Of a stretch of DNA of 64,000 bases, positions 16,332 to 24,804 are shown piece by piece (position 1 is the stretch's first letter; each line of letters starts with the position of its first letter). The translations under genes and the position numbers were made by a program. Source of the stretch: Collinsella aerofaciens (GTDB lineage Bacteria; Actinomycetota; Coriobacteriia; Coriobacteriales; Coriobacteriaceae); the NCBI RefSeq assembly GCF_002736145.1, contig NZ_CP024160.1:558001-622000 (forward strand), read 5' to 3'. Under the pieces are notes generated by a model. The model was not told where the DNA came from and searched no databases. It saw only the letters and a program-made list of their open reading frames with translations.

Positions 16332-17757
16332 CGCTTCCGATCCGCGCCAGCCGAATCGTACGCAGCAGCCGGCGTCGCGCCCTGCCCAGCCTGGCCAGCG
16401 TCCAGCACAGCCGACGCAGCGCGCAGCTCAGTCTGCCGCGCGCCCGGTGCAGTCCTTCTCTCGTTCGGCCCAACCTGTTCAACGGACGGGTCAGCAGCCT
16501 TCTGCTCGTTCGGTTCAGCATCCGGCTTCTCACGCGGCTCAGCAGCCCACTGCTCGTACGGCCCAGCCTGCAGGCGGCACCCGCTTTAAGCAGCAGCCAC
16601 CTACCCAGCGAACGCAGGCCCCCCAATCGCATTCGCATCACGCTCGTGGTTCGCATGGCGTTGCTCCGGCGACCCGCTCGAGCTACAACACGCATGCTCG
16701 TCGCGGTGCTCAAATGAAAAGCTCCCCGGTGCCTATGATTATCGGTGGCGTCGTCGCCGTGCTCGCGCTTGCTGCGATCGCTTTCTTTGTCGTGCCGGCC
16801 GTCAAGGGCTTCTTCGCCGGTGAGGATACGAAGGTCACGGCTGGTCAGCAGGTTACGGTGACCATTCCCGACGGTGCTTCGGGCGATACGATCGCCTCGA
16901 TTCTCTCCGAGAACCATATCGTCGAAAATCCCAAGGATTACTATGCGGCGGTGAAAAAGCTCAACGCCGATATGTCGCTTAAGCCTGGCACCTATTCGTT
17001 TACCACGCTCATGGATGCGACCAAGGTTGTTCAGCAGCTCATGGAAGGCCCCAACGCGGGCTCCAATGCGCTGACTATCCCTGAGGGCCTGACGGTCGAT
17101 CAAGTCGCGGACCGTGTTGCCCAGGCCTACGACAGCATCTCTAGGGAAGACTTCCTCAACCAGGCCAAGGCCTCCAACTACGTGGACGACTATAGCTTCC
17201 TTAAGGGCGCCGCCAACGACTCGCTCGAGGGTTTCTTATTCCCCAAGACCTATTCGTTGGGCGATTCGCCGACGGCCGATGACGTGATTCGTGCCATGCT
17301 CGATCAGTTTAAGACCGAGTACAAGTCGCTTGACTTTGCGAGCTGCGAAGCCAAGATCAAGGAGCGCTACGGTGTGGAGATGTCCGACTACGACATCGTC
17401 AACTTGGCCTCTATCGTTGAGCGCGAGGGCCTCAACGCCGATCAGCGTGCGCACGTGGCCTCGGTCTTCTACAACCGCCTTGCCGGCAAGCTCGACGGTT
17501 TGCGCTATCTCAACAGCGATGCGACCATGATGTATGTCACCGGTGGCGAGGTTACCGCCGACGACCTGCAGAGCGATAGCCCGTATAACACTTATAAGCA
17601 CGAGGGCCTGCCGCCCACGCCCATCTGCTCTCCGTCGCTCGAGGCGCTCAAGGCCACACTTGAGCCGACCGACTCCGATGACCTGTATTTCTACATTACG
17701 CAGGACGAGGAGTACTTCTCGCAAACCTACGAAGAGCATCAACAGTCTTGGAATTAG
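16324..17757 (+). CDS. mltG: endolytic peptidoglycan transglycosylase MltG
   Basis: Membrane-anchored lytic transglycosylase that cuts nascent glycan strands and limits their length. 477 aa: residues 1-135 form a low-complexity cytoplasmic region rich in Gln, Pro, Ala and Arg, then one membrane helix (IIGGVVAVLALAAIAFFVV), a LysM-like segment, and the YceG domain with the catalytic Glu in LASIVEREG and the conserved SPYNTYKHEGLPPTPI. GAGGAGG precedes ATG 16324. The disordered N terminus is far longer than the short cytoplasmic part of the E. coli protein. Confidence 0.93.
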   Translation: MPSASDPRQPNRTQQPASRPAQPGQRPAQPTQRAAQSAARPVQSFSRSAQPVQRTGQQPSARSVQHPASHAAQQPTARTAQPAGGTRFKQQPPTQRTQAPQSHSHHARGSHGVAPATRSSYNTHARRGAQMKSSPVPMIIGGVVAVLALAAIAFFVVPAVKGFFAGEDTKVTAGQQVTVTIPDGASGDTIASILSENHIVENPKDYYAAVKKLNADMSLKPGTYSFTTLMDATKVVQQLMEGPNAGSNALTIPEGLTVDQVADRVAQAYDSISREDFLNQAKASNYVDDYSFLKGAANDSLEGFLFPKTYSLGDSPTADDVIRAMLDQFKTEYKSLDFASCEAKIKERYGVEMSDYDIVNLASIVEREGLNADQRAHVASVFYNRLAGKLDGLRYLNSDATMMYVTGGEVTADDLQSDSPYNTYKHEGLPPTPICSPSLEALKATLEPTDSDDLYFYITQDEEYFSQTYEEHQQSWN

Positions 17758-17758
17758 C

Positions 17759-18256
17759 ATGAGGATTTTTAGCCCCAAACGATACGTTGCCTCGGTCGAT
17801 CGCATCGACCTTGATACCCTGTGGGCCGACGGCAAACGCGCCATTCTGCTCGATCGCGATAACACCCTGGTGCCGCGCGACACCGAGCAGGTTCCCGCCG
17901 CGGTTTCCGCTTGGCTCGATACCGCCCGTGCCAAAGGCTTTAAGCTGTGCATGGTGTCCAACAACTGGCATCGCGATCAGGTCATGAGCTCTGCACGCGA
18001 GCTTGGACTCGAGGCCATCAGCCACGCCATGAAGCCCGCCCCGTTTGCCTTGAAGGCGGGTCTTAAGCGCCTTGGCGCCACGGCAGACGAAGCTGTGCTG
18101 ATCGGTGATCAGCTCTACACAGACGTGTGGAGCGGCAACTTCGCCGGCGTCGATACCATCCTGGTCAAGCCGCAGGCAACCCAGGACCTGTGGTACACGC
18201 AGATCTTCCGTATCTTTGAGCGCCGGGCCCTGCGCGACCTTCCCTGCGAGGAATAG
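17759..18256 (+). CDS. YqeG-family HAD phosphatase
   Basis: HAD subfamily IIIA hydrolase of 165 aa. Motif I is LLDRDNTLVPRD, motif II lies in MVSNNW, and motif III/IV is in VLIGDQLYTDVWSGN. It resembles YqeG, a phosphatidylglycerophosphatase-type protein in Firmicutes, but the substrate is uncertain. The start ATG overlaps no upstream gene (1-nt gap after mltG), and the next gene starts 8 nt downstream. Confidence 0.85.
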   Translation: MRIFSPKRYVASVDRIDLDTLWADGKRAILLDRDNTLVPRDTEQVPAAVSAWLDTARAKGFKLCMVSNNWHRDQVMSSARELGLEAISHAMKPAPFALKAGLKRLGATADEAVLIGDQLYTDVWSGNFAGVDTILVKPQATQDLWYTQIFRIFERRALRDLPCEE

Positions 18257-18264
18257 GTTTCGCC

Positions 18265-18798
18265 ATGTCTCAGCACATCAAACACGGCTGCGACCATATT
18301 TTCTTTATCGGCTTTTTGGGCGCGGGCAAATCGACGCTCGCGCGCAACGTCGGCACTATGTTCAAGCGGCGTTTTATCGATACCGATCGTTTGGTTGTGC
18401 GTCGATGTGGCAAGTCGGTGACCGAGATATTTGAGACCGAGGGCGAGGACCGTTTTCGCGAGCTCGAGACCTCGGCACTCCGTTCGCTTCAAAGCGAGCG
18501 CAGCCTGCTGGTGTCGTGCGGGGGTGGCATCGTCGAGACGCCGGTGAACATTGAACTGATGCACGAGATGGGTACATGCGTGTACCTCGAAGGCGACTTT
18601 GAGGACTCGTTGCGCCAGATTCGCCGCTCCGATACCCGGCCCGATTTCCGCTCGCCCGAGCATGCTGCGCGCCTGTTTGAGCATCGCCGTCCGCTGTATC
18701 GCCAAGCCGCCGATATTACCCTTGATATTCGCAACAAGTCCTTCGAGGACGTTTCCTACCTTTGTGCCGAGATGCTTTTGGAGCGTGGACTGCTATGA
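18265..18798 (+). CDS. aroK: shikimate kinase
   Basis: Phosphorylates shikimate in aromatic amino-acid synthesis. 177 aa with Walker A GFLGAGKST, the shikimate-binding DTD motif in FIDTDRLV, the conserved FRELE, and the glycine triplet CGGGIV. The lid region around RRSDTRPDF contains the expected arginines. It overlaps the following aroB-like gene by 4 nt (ATGA), so the two are likely coupled. Confidence 0.93.
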   Translation: MSQHIKHGCDHIFFIGFLGAGKSTLARNVGTMFKRRFIDTDRLVVRRCGKSVTEIFETEGEDRFRELETSALRSLQSERSLLVSCGGGIVETPVNIELMHEMGTCVYLEGDFEDSLRQIRRSDTRPDFRSPEHAARLFEHRRPLYRQAADITLDIRNKSFEDVSYLCAEMLLERGLL

Positions 18799-19904
18799 TT
18801 CGCCGCCAACTTATCAATTTCCAAAACCGCAGTGTCGATGTTCGCGTCGGATTGGGCGCGTTCGAGGAACTGTCGCGCATGTTTGCCTCGGCTGTGGGCA
18901 AGCCTAAGCGCGCGATGGTGGTTTGGAACGACGCCACATCCGAGCGTTTTGGCGAGGCTGTCGAGCATGCGCTGGTTGACGCCGGTTTTGCCGTGTCGCT
19001 GCTCGTCCTCGAGGTTTCACCTGCTGGTGCTACGCTTGCCGATGCCGATACCGTCTTTGGCGCCCTGTCGGCTAACGGCATTACCTGCGACGATCTCGTT
19101 GTCGCTGTCGGCGACACGGCGACCTGCTCGGTCGTTTGCTGGTGTGCCAATCAGTGGTGCGGTCGCACCGAGTGCGCCTTGCTGCCGACGACGTTCGACG
19201 CCATGCTCACGGTCGCGACGACCATGAAGCCGCTCGTTTCCTCGTCGGCGAATGCGCTTCCCGCTATCGCGTTCCGTCCCGAGCCGGGCTTGGTCGTGTG
19301 TGACCTCGACCTTGTTCGCGAGGCGGACCCCGAGGACCTCAAGCTCGGCTATGCGGTACTTGTTGGCACCATGCTTTCGAGCAGCAAGTCCCGCTGGAAT
19401 CAGTTTACCGAGACCGTTCCCGAGATTCTCGCGGGCGAGGAGGTCGCGCTCGTCAATGCCGTTCAGTGGTCTCAGACTGCCCGCAAGGACGTACTGATGG
19501 CCACGAACCCGAGCGCCCGCCATGCGCTCGATTTTGGCAAGACGGGAGAGCGTACCCTGCGCTCCTGCTTGGGCGATGCCGCTTCGCAGGTCCCTGCCTA
19601 CCAGCTGCTGTCCGAGGGCATGCGTTTTGAGGCGCGTCTAGCACATGATGCCTGCGACTTCGATATCGATTACGTCTTTGAGGTCGATGACTGCCTGGAG
19701 GACTTTGGTATCGAGGAGCTCGCCTTCGATCTGGAGCCTGACGCATATATCGAGGAGTTCCGCAGGCAGCAGTTTGTCCGCTCGAACCGTAGCATGTTGC
19801 CGCTGCCCGCGGCGCTCGGCGCCATTCGTCTAACGAGCGTTGAGGACGAGGTTCTCGACCGCCATGCTCACGCCTACTTGGCTTCTCGCAAAGAACTTCT
19901 CTAA
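18795..19904 (+). CDS. 3-dehydroquinate synthase-like protein, catalytic motifs degenerate
   Basis: 369 aa, in the position and with the overall layout of AroB. Residual features are a VGDTA segment where GGGVxGD is expected, LLPTTFDAMLT where PTTLLAxVDSS is expected, and ALDFGKTGERTL where LNFGHTxGHA is expected. Key elements are missing: no SVGGK lysine motif, no Glu in the AEVIK region (AVLVGTML), and no metal-ligand histidines in the FGHT motif. It may be an inactive paralogue, a structural partner or a repurposed enzyme. The first residues (MIRRQLINFQNRSVDVRVG) and the context support the family call; activity is doubtful. Confidence 0.7.
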   Translation: MIRRQLINFQNRSVDVRVGLGAFEELSRMFASAVGKPKRAMVVWNDATSERFGEAVEHALVDAGFAVSLLVLEVSPAGATLADADTVFGALSANGITCDDLVVAVGDTATCSVVCWCANQWCGRTECALLPTTFDAMLTVATTMKPLVSSSANALPAIAFRPEPGLVVCDLDLVREADPEDLKLGYAVLVGTMLSSSKSRWNQFTETVPEILAGEEVALVNAVQWSQTARKDVLMATNPSARHALDFGKTGERTLRSCLGDAASQVPAYQLLSEGMRFEARLAHDACDFDIDYVFEVDDCLEDFGIEELAFDLEPDAYIEEFRRQQFVRSNRSMLPLPAALGAIRLTSVEDEVLDRHAHAYLASRKELL

Positions 19905-19907
19905 GAT

Positions 19908-20015
19908 TTATTGACATCCATCGTCTTACGTATCATGTTGAGGGGCGGGTTTCCAATCGGTTGCGGATCGCATGCGATTCCGTCGTTCGGTTGAGACCCG
20001 TCCCGTCTATATAGA
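19908..20015 (+). promoter_or_regulatory. candidate promoter and structured leader of the M24 peptidase gene
   Basis: TTGACA (19911-19916) and TATCAT (19931-19936) look promoter-like although the 14-nt spacing is short. Downstream, GGGGCGGGTTTC (19942-19953) can pair over 12 positions, including two G-U pairs, with GAGACCCGTCCC (19993-20004). The loop holds a palindrome, ATCGCATGCGAT. The function of the structure is unknown. Confidence 0.4.
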
Positions 20016-20036
20016 GACAACAAGAAAGGAATCTGC

Positions 20037-21167
20037 ATGTCTGAGTTTGCTGCCGGTCCTGCCGGTCGTATCGAGCGTGTCCGTGCCCTGATGGCCGAGC
20101 GTGGCTACGACGCCATCGTGGTGCGCGACGAGGCCAACCTTCGTTGGCTTACGGGCGTGAAGGGCGTCTTCGACTACACCTTTGAGTTCCCGCACGCTGC
20201 GTTTATTACGGCCGACCAGTGTCTGTTCCACACCGACTCGCGCTACCTCAACAGCTTTGAGGAGAATACGCCCGCCGGCAGCCCCTGGGTCTACGACATG
20301 GACGAGGGCACCATCCCCGGTTGGGTCGCTGGTAAGATCGCGGCCAACAAGTGCCGCGTCTGCGCTGTCGAGGACGATATGCAGATTAATTTCTACCAGG
20401 GCATTCAGCGCGGCCTAGAGGACCGCTCCGTCGCCTGCATGCTGCCGCTGATGCACGACGACATCCGCAAGATGCGCGCCATCAAGGATGCCGAGGAGAT
20501 CGAGCTCATGCGCCACGCACAGTCGATCACCGACGCCGCCTTCCAGCACATGCTCGGCTTTATTAAGCCCGGTATGACCGAGAAGCAGGTTCGTAACGAG
20601 CTCGAGAACTTTATGTTCGCCAACGGCGCCGACAGCCTTGCCTTCGGCTCCATCGTGGCGAGCGGCCCCAACACCGCCAACCCCCATGCCGTGCCGAGCG
20701 ACCGCGTGATCGAGAAGGGCGATTTCGTTCTCATGGATTACGGCGCGGGCTACTGCGATTATCGCTCCGACATGACACGCACTGTTGTGATGGGCGAGCC
20801 CACGCAGGAGCAGCTTGACCTGTACGCGCTCGTGCGCCGTACGCACGAGGAGTGCGTCGCCGCCATCCATCCGGGCGTCGAGGGCAACGACATTTTCAAG
20901 CTTTCCAAGAAGATCATCGGCGATGCCGGCTATGGCGATTACTACAACCATGGTCTGGGCCACGGCGTGGGCATTGACATCCACGAGCTGCCCAACTTCA
21001 ACCGCAGCAAGAACACCATTGAGATCGGCTCGGTTATCACCATGGAGCCCGGCGTGTACCTGCCCGGCGTGGGCGGCGTGCGCCTGGAGGACTACGGCGT
21101 GGTCACCGAGAACGGTTACGAGCCCTTCACCAAGACGCCGCATGACCTTCACGTCATCGATTGCTAG
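20037..21167 (+). CDS. M24 aminopeptidase, Xaa-Pro type
   Basis: Metallo-aminopeptidase of 376 aa that would release N-terminal residues ahead of proline. The N-terminal creatinase-like domain spans about residues 10-135. The pita-bread domain has the metal ligands in order: [15 protein letters not shown] (two Asp), [12 protein letters not shown] (His), TMEPGVY (Glu) and GGVRLEDYG (Glu). AAAGGA precedes ATG 20037. The gene lies directly upstream of efp, a frequent arrangement in Gram-positive bacteria, and a terminator separates them. Confidence 0.93.
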   Translation: MSEFAAGPAGRIERVRALMAERGYDAIVVRDEANLRWLTGVKGVFDYTFEFPHAAFITADQCLFHTDSRYLNSFEENTPAGSPWVYDMDEGTIPGWVAGKIAANKCRVCAVEDDMQINFYQGIQRGLEDRSVACMLPLMHDDIRKMRAIKDAEEIELMRHAQSITDAAFQHMLGFIKPGMTEKQVRNELENFMFANGADSLAFGSIVASGPNTANPHAVPSDRVIEKGDFVLMDYGAGYCDYRSDMTRTVVMGEPTQEQLDLYALVRRTHEECVAAIHPGVEGNDIFKLSKKIIGDAGYGDYYNHGLGHGVGIDIHELPNFNRSKNTIEIGSVITMEPGVYLPGVGGVRLEDYGVVTENGYEPFTKTPHDLHVIDC

Positions 21168-21189
21168 TCTACTTCGGTAGATAGTTTGG

Positions 21190-21234
21190 GGCGGGGCCTC
21201 CGGAGCAATTCGGGCGCCCCGCGTTCTCTTTTTA
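21190..21234 (+). terminator. terminator after the M24 peptidase gene
   Basis: GCGGGGC (21191-21197) pairs with GCCCCGC (21216-21222), followed by GTTCTCTTTTT. Confidence 0.8.
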
Positions 21235-21327
21235 TGCGCTCGCTGCAGGCGCCGTCTGCAAGTGTATAATTTCGGTCGTATGTAATTTGGACGCTTGTGC
21301 GTTCTGCCCATAACAAGAAAGGTCGCT

Positions 21328-21891
21328 ATGCCTACCATTTCTACCGCCGACTTCAAGAACGGCCTCGGTCTCCGCATCAAGGACAAGGTCTACACCATCG
21401 TCGAGTTCCAGCATGTCAAGCCGGGCAAGGGCGGCGCGTTTGTGCGCTACAAGACCCGCGACATCAAGAGCGGCCGCGTCGTCGAGAACACCTGCAACGC
21501 CGGCACTAAGTTCGAGAGCGTCATGCTCACCACCCGTGAGTTCCAGTACCTCTACAACGATGGCACCGACTACATCTTCATGGACAACGAGTCCTATGAG
21601 CAGGTTCCCGTTCCCGAGGACATGGTGGGCGAGAACTCCAAGTGGCTGCGCGAGAACGACATCTGCCAGCTGCTCTTCGCCGACGATGAGCTCATGGGCG
21701 TGACTCCGCCGATGTTCATCGAGACCACCATCGTCCAGACCGACCCGGGCTTTAAGGGCGACACCGTCCAGGGTTCCACCAAGCCGGCCACGATCGACAC
21801 CGGCGCTGTCATCCAGGTCCCCATGTACCTCAACGAGGGCGAGGTCATCAAGGTTGACACCCGCGACGGCAAGTTCGTCTCCCGCGTCTAG
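21328..21891 (+). CDS. efp: translation elongation factor P
   Basis: Relieves ribosome stalling at polyproline stretches. 187 aa with three beta-barrel domains. The tip loop of domain I is HVKPGKGGAFVR, placing a lysine where EF-P is modified in other bacteria; no modification gene is seen nearby. The C-terminal domain has the signature region ending VIKVDTRDGKFVSRV. ATG 21328 follows GAAAGG. It starts the efp-asp23-nusB-xseB-tlyA-nadK-recN run. Confidence 0.97.
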   Translation: MPTISTADFKNGLGLRIKDKVYTIVEFQHVKPGKGGAFVRYKTRDIKSGRVVENTCNAGTKFESVMLTTREFQYLYNDGTDYIFMDNESYEQVPVPEDMVGENSKWLRENDICQLLFADDELMGVTPPMFIETTIVQTDPGFKGDTVQGSTKPATIDTGAVIQVPMYLNEGEVIKVDTRDGKFVSRV

Positions 21892-21915
21892 CAACCAACT
21901 CTTCTAGGAGGACTC

Positions 21916-22278
21916 ATGCCCCAGGAAATCAAGATTGACGGCATCGGCATTTCGCCCGATGTTCTGACCGCCATCGTCTCGCGCGCCGTGTCGGATGTCG
22001 AGGGCATCGCCTCCGTTGGCGTCAAGGACCTTGCCACCAACCTTGTCTCCATGATGCTCTCGTCCAAGGCCCCGGCTTCCGAGCCGGCGGTCGAGGCCGA
22101 GGTCATCGGCGACAAGCTCGCACTCACCGTGCGTGTCGTGGTGTTCTTTGGCTATCCGTTCAAGAAACTCGCCGAGGCCGTTCGCGCCGCCGTGGTCGCC
22201 GCCATCGATGCCCAGGTGGGCGTTGAGGTCGAGCGCGTTGACGTTTGCATCGACGGCCTCGTTTTCCCCAAGGAGTAA
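21916..22278 (+). CDS. Asp23/Gls24 family envelope-stress protein
   Basis: 120-aa protein of the Asp23/Gls24 (DUF322) family. It contains ISPDVLTAIVSRAVSDVEGI and the later hydrophobic beta-strand region ALTVRVVVFFGYPFKKLAEA. Relatives localise to the membrane periphery and respond to cell-wall stress. An AGGAGG site precedes ATG 21916. Placement between efp and nusB is common in Gram-positive genomes. Confidence 0.88.
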   Translation: MPQEIKIDGIGISPDVLTAIVSRAVSDVEGIASVGVKDLATNLVSMMLSSKAPASEPAVEAEVIGDKLALTVRVVVFFGYPFKKLAEAVRAAVVAAIDAQVGVEVERVDVCIDGLVFPKE

Positions 22279-22281
22279 CCT

Positions 22282-22866
22282 TTGAGCCTTAAGGTTTATC
22301 GCGGGCGCACGCTTGCCCGCAGTCAGGCGCTGCAGCTGCTGTTCCAGGCCGAGGCCACGGACAGCCCGCTCGAGCGCGTCCTCGAGGGCGATTTCCTGAT
22401 TTCGAAGGGTCCCCTCGACCCCTATGCGCTGGAGCTGTGCCGCGGTGCCTACGAGCATATCGACCGCATCGACTGCGCTCTGCGCTCCGTTGCCAAGAAC
22501 TGGGATCTTATGCGCATGCCCGGCGCCGACCGCAATCTGCTGCGTATCGCCGTCTATGAGATGCGTTTCCTCACCGACGAGGAGGTCTCGGACGCCATCG
22601 TGATCAACGAGGCCGTCGAGCTTGCCAAGGCCTATGGCACCGACCAGTCCGCGTCGTTCGTCAACGGCGTGCTGGGCAAGATCGCTCGCAGCGAGGAGCT
22701 GCCGGGCGAGGACCTGTACCAGGAGCTGTTGGCCGAAGATCGCGCTCGCGAGGAGGCCGAGGCTGCCGAGGCTGCCGCTAAGGTTGCTGTTGCTCAGGCT
22801 GAGGCTGGCGTGCTGGCCGAGGATGCGGACGCCGCCGAGGCTGTCGTCGACTCCTTCGAGGAGTAG
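22282..22866 (+). CDS. nusB: transcription antitermination factor NusB
   Basis: All-helical factor acting with NusE at boxA in rRNA transcription. 194 aa from TTG 22282. Recognisable parts are RGRTLARSQALQLLFQAE at the N terminus, MPGADRNLLRIAVYEMRF and VINEAVELAKAYGT, then SASFVNGVLGKI. The final 45 residues are an Ala/Glu-rich extension (EAEAAEAAAKVAVAQAEAGV) not present in the E. coli protein. The gene lies 3 nt after asp23 and 2 nt before xseB. Confidence 0.93.
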   Translation: MSLKVYRGRTLARSQALQLLFQAEATDSPLERVLEGDFLISKGPLDPYALELCRGAYEHIDRIDCALRSVAKNWDLMRMPGADRNLLRIAVYEMRFLTDEEVSDAIVINEAVELAKAYGTDQSASFVNGVLGKIARSEELPGEDLYQELLAEDRAREEAEAAEAAAKVAVAQAEAGVLAEDADAAEAVVDSFEE

Positions 22867-22868
22867 TC

Positions 22869-23108
22869 ATGCCAGAGGGTTCTGTCCGCAACTTTGACGA
22901 GATCTCGGACCGTCTGGATCAGATCATCGCTACCGTTCGCTCCAAGGATACGTCCCTGGAGCGTTCGCTCGATCTGTTTGACGAAGCGATTGAGCTGGGT
23001 TCCCGCGCGGTCGATATGGTCGACAAGTTTGAGTTGACGCCGCGTGAGGCCAATAAGCTCGAGCAGGAATACGATGAGGATGCGGCAAACGAATCCCAGG
23101 ATAGCTAG
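22869..23108 (+). CDS. xseB: exodeoxyribonuclease VII small subunit
   Basis: 79-aa coiled-coil subunit that binds XseA in exonuclease VII, which degrades single-stranded DNA. It shows NFDEISDRLDQIIATVRS and the conserved LERSLDLFDEAIELG. The large subunit xseA, normally adjacent, is not in this window. The ATG lies 2 nt after nusB. Confidence 0.88.
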   Translation: MPEGSVRNFDEISDRLDQIIATVRSKDTSLERSLDLFDEAIELGSRAVDMVDKFELTPREANKLEQEYDEDAANESQDS

Positions 23109-23134
23109 GCCGCATCTCCGGATACGAATGGTTG

Positions 23135-23947
23135 ATGGCATTCATGAAACGCGTGCGTCTTGATGACGAACTGATTTCACAGGGCATCTGCGCCGATCGC
23201 GCGGATGCCCTTCGCACTCTTATGGCCGGCTTGGTCTCGAGTGGCGGCGAGCGCTTGACTTCGCCGGGCCTAAAGGTGACGCCGGGCCTACCGCTGCACG
23301 TTAAAGGGCGCATTCCGTACGTTGGACGCGGCGGCCTTAAGCTCGAGGGTGCGCTCGATGCGTTTTGTACCGATCCCACGGGCCTTGCCTGCCTGGACGT
23401 AGGCTGCTCTACCGGCGGCTTTACCGATTGCCTGCTCAAGCGCGGAGCTGCGACCGTTGTCTCGGTGGACGTGGGTCGCGCACAGTTCGATTGGTCGTTG
23501 CGTCAGGACGATCGCGTGACGCTGCATGAGCGCACCAACGTGACGCAGCTGCCTGAGCTTGGCTATGCCGGCGCCATCGACCTGGCTGTTTGTGATGTCT
23601 CGTTTACCAGCATCGCGAATATCATCGACGCCGTGCTGGCGTGCCTGAAGCCTTCGGGTTCGTTCTGCACGCTCGTAAAGCCGCAGTTTGAGGCACCGGC
23701 GTCGCTGGTGGGTGAGGGCGGTATCGTGACCGACCCCGCCGTGCGTGTCGACACGCTCGTTGCGGTCATCGAGCTGTTTGCCGCGAAGAGCTTGTTCCCG
23801 GTCGACGTGTGCGTGTCGCCCATCCATGGCGCCAAGGGCAACGTCGAGTTTTTCCTGTACGGCACGAGGTTTGCCCCCGGCGAGCGCACCGACGATGAGC
23901 TGCAATCCCAGGTATCGGTTTTGAGCGAGAAAGCTGCAACGCTATGA
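23135..23947 (+). CDS. tlyA: TlyA-family rRNA 2'-O-methyltransferase
   Basis: S4-domain plus FtsJ-type methyltransferase that modifies rRNA ribose in TlyA homologues. About 270 aa. The N terminus (VRLDDELISQGICADRADAL) is an S4 RNA-binding domain. The SAM-binding motif is CLDVGCSTGGFTDCLL, and catalytic-domain residues lie in DLAVCDVSFTS and TLVKPQFE. Starts at TTG 23132, ATG 23135 and ATG 23144 are possible, and none has a strong ribosome site. Its stop overlaps the nadK ATG. The tlyA-nadK-recN order is typical of Gram-positive bacteria. Confidence 0.9.
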   Translation: MAFMKRVRLDDELISQGICADRADALRTLMAGLVSSGGERLTSPGLKVTPGLPLHVKGRIPYVGRGGLKLEGALDAFCTDPTGLACLDVGCSTGGFTDCLLKRGAATVVSVDVGRAQFDWSLRQDDRVTLHERTNVTQLPELGYAGAIDLAVCDVSFTSIANIIDAVLACLKPSGSFCTLVKPQFEAPASLVGEGGIVTDPAVRVDTLVAVIELFAAKSLFPVDVCVSPIHGAKGNVEFFLYGTRFAPGERTDDELQSQVSVLSEKAATL

Positions 23948-24804
23948 AGGTCTTTCTGGTTCCCAATTACTACAAGCAGGAGGCGGTCGAGAGCGGCCTG
24001 ATGCTCGAGCTTTGGCTTTCGCGCCAGGGCTACGAGGTCGCATGGGCTGCTGATCAGCGTTCCAAGATCCAGAGTGCGCCCGATGTTGACGATGCCGACC
24101 TGGTCATTACGCTCGGCGGTGACGGTACGCTGCTGCGCGCTGCCCGCATCCTCAACCATCGTGAGATTCCTATCCTCGGTCTTTCCTATGGTCATTTGGG
24201 TTTTTTGACGGCCGCGAGTCCCGAGGAGCGCGACATTTTGCAGGTCGTGAGCGATGCCTTGTCCGGTGAGCTCCATGTGAGTCGCCGCGCCACTATCGCC
24301 GCCGATATCGTTTCGGTGCGCGAAGACGGCACGAAGGATGTTGTGCGCACGTTTGCCCTCAACGACATGGCGCTTACGCGCGGGCCCCTGTCCGATATGG
24401 TCGAGTTCGACATCACGGTGTCCGGCCATCATATCGACCGCCTGCGCGGTGACGGCGTGGTTGTATCGACGGCGACCGGCTCCACCGGCTACGCGCTTTC
24501 CGCCGGCGGCCCCATCGTCAGTCCCGATTACACGGGCATGGTCTGTGTGCCCATCGCTCCGCATACCATTCAGGCTCGCGCCTTTTTGACCTCGCCGAGC
24601 GATGTCGTCGAGATCTTTATGTCCGATGATCGCCCGAGCGTTCCGGCGATCGCCATCGATGGACAATTTATTACCTGCGATGGCACGGTCGAGAGCGTGG
24701 CTGTGCGCCGTGGTCCCGGCGATGTGCTGCTGCTGGATTACGGTCCCGAGAGCTTCTATAACTCGGTGAGCCGCGTGTTCTACGGAGTGCGTCATGATCG
24801 ATGA
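23944..24804 (+). CDS. nadK: NAD kinase
   Basis: Phosphorylates NAD to NADP. 286 aa with the GGDGT motif in ITLGGDGTLLRAAR, NDMALTRG, and the substrate loop STATGSTGYALSAGGP. Overlaps of 4 nt upstream and 11 nt downstream indicate translational coupling within the operon. Confidence 0.96.
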   Translation: MKVFLVPNYYKQEAVESGLMLELWLSRQGYEVAWAADQRSKIQSAPDVDDADLVITLGGDGTLLRAARILNHREIPILGLSYGHLGFLTAASPEERDILQVVSDALSGELHVSRRATIAADIVSVREDGTKDVVRTFALNDMALTRGPLSDMVEFDITVSGHHIDRLRGDGVVVSTATGSTGYALSAGGPIVSPDYTGMVCVPIAPHTIQARAFLTSPSDVVEIFMSDDRPSVPAIAIDGQFITCDGTVESVAVRRGPGDVLLLDYGPESFYNSVSRVFYGVRHDR

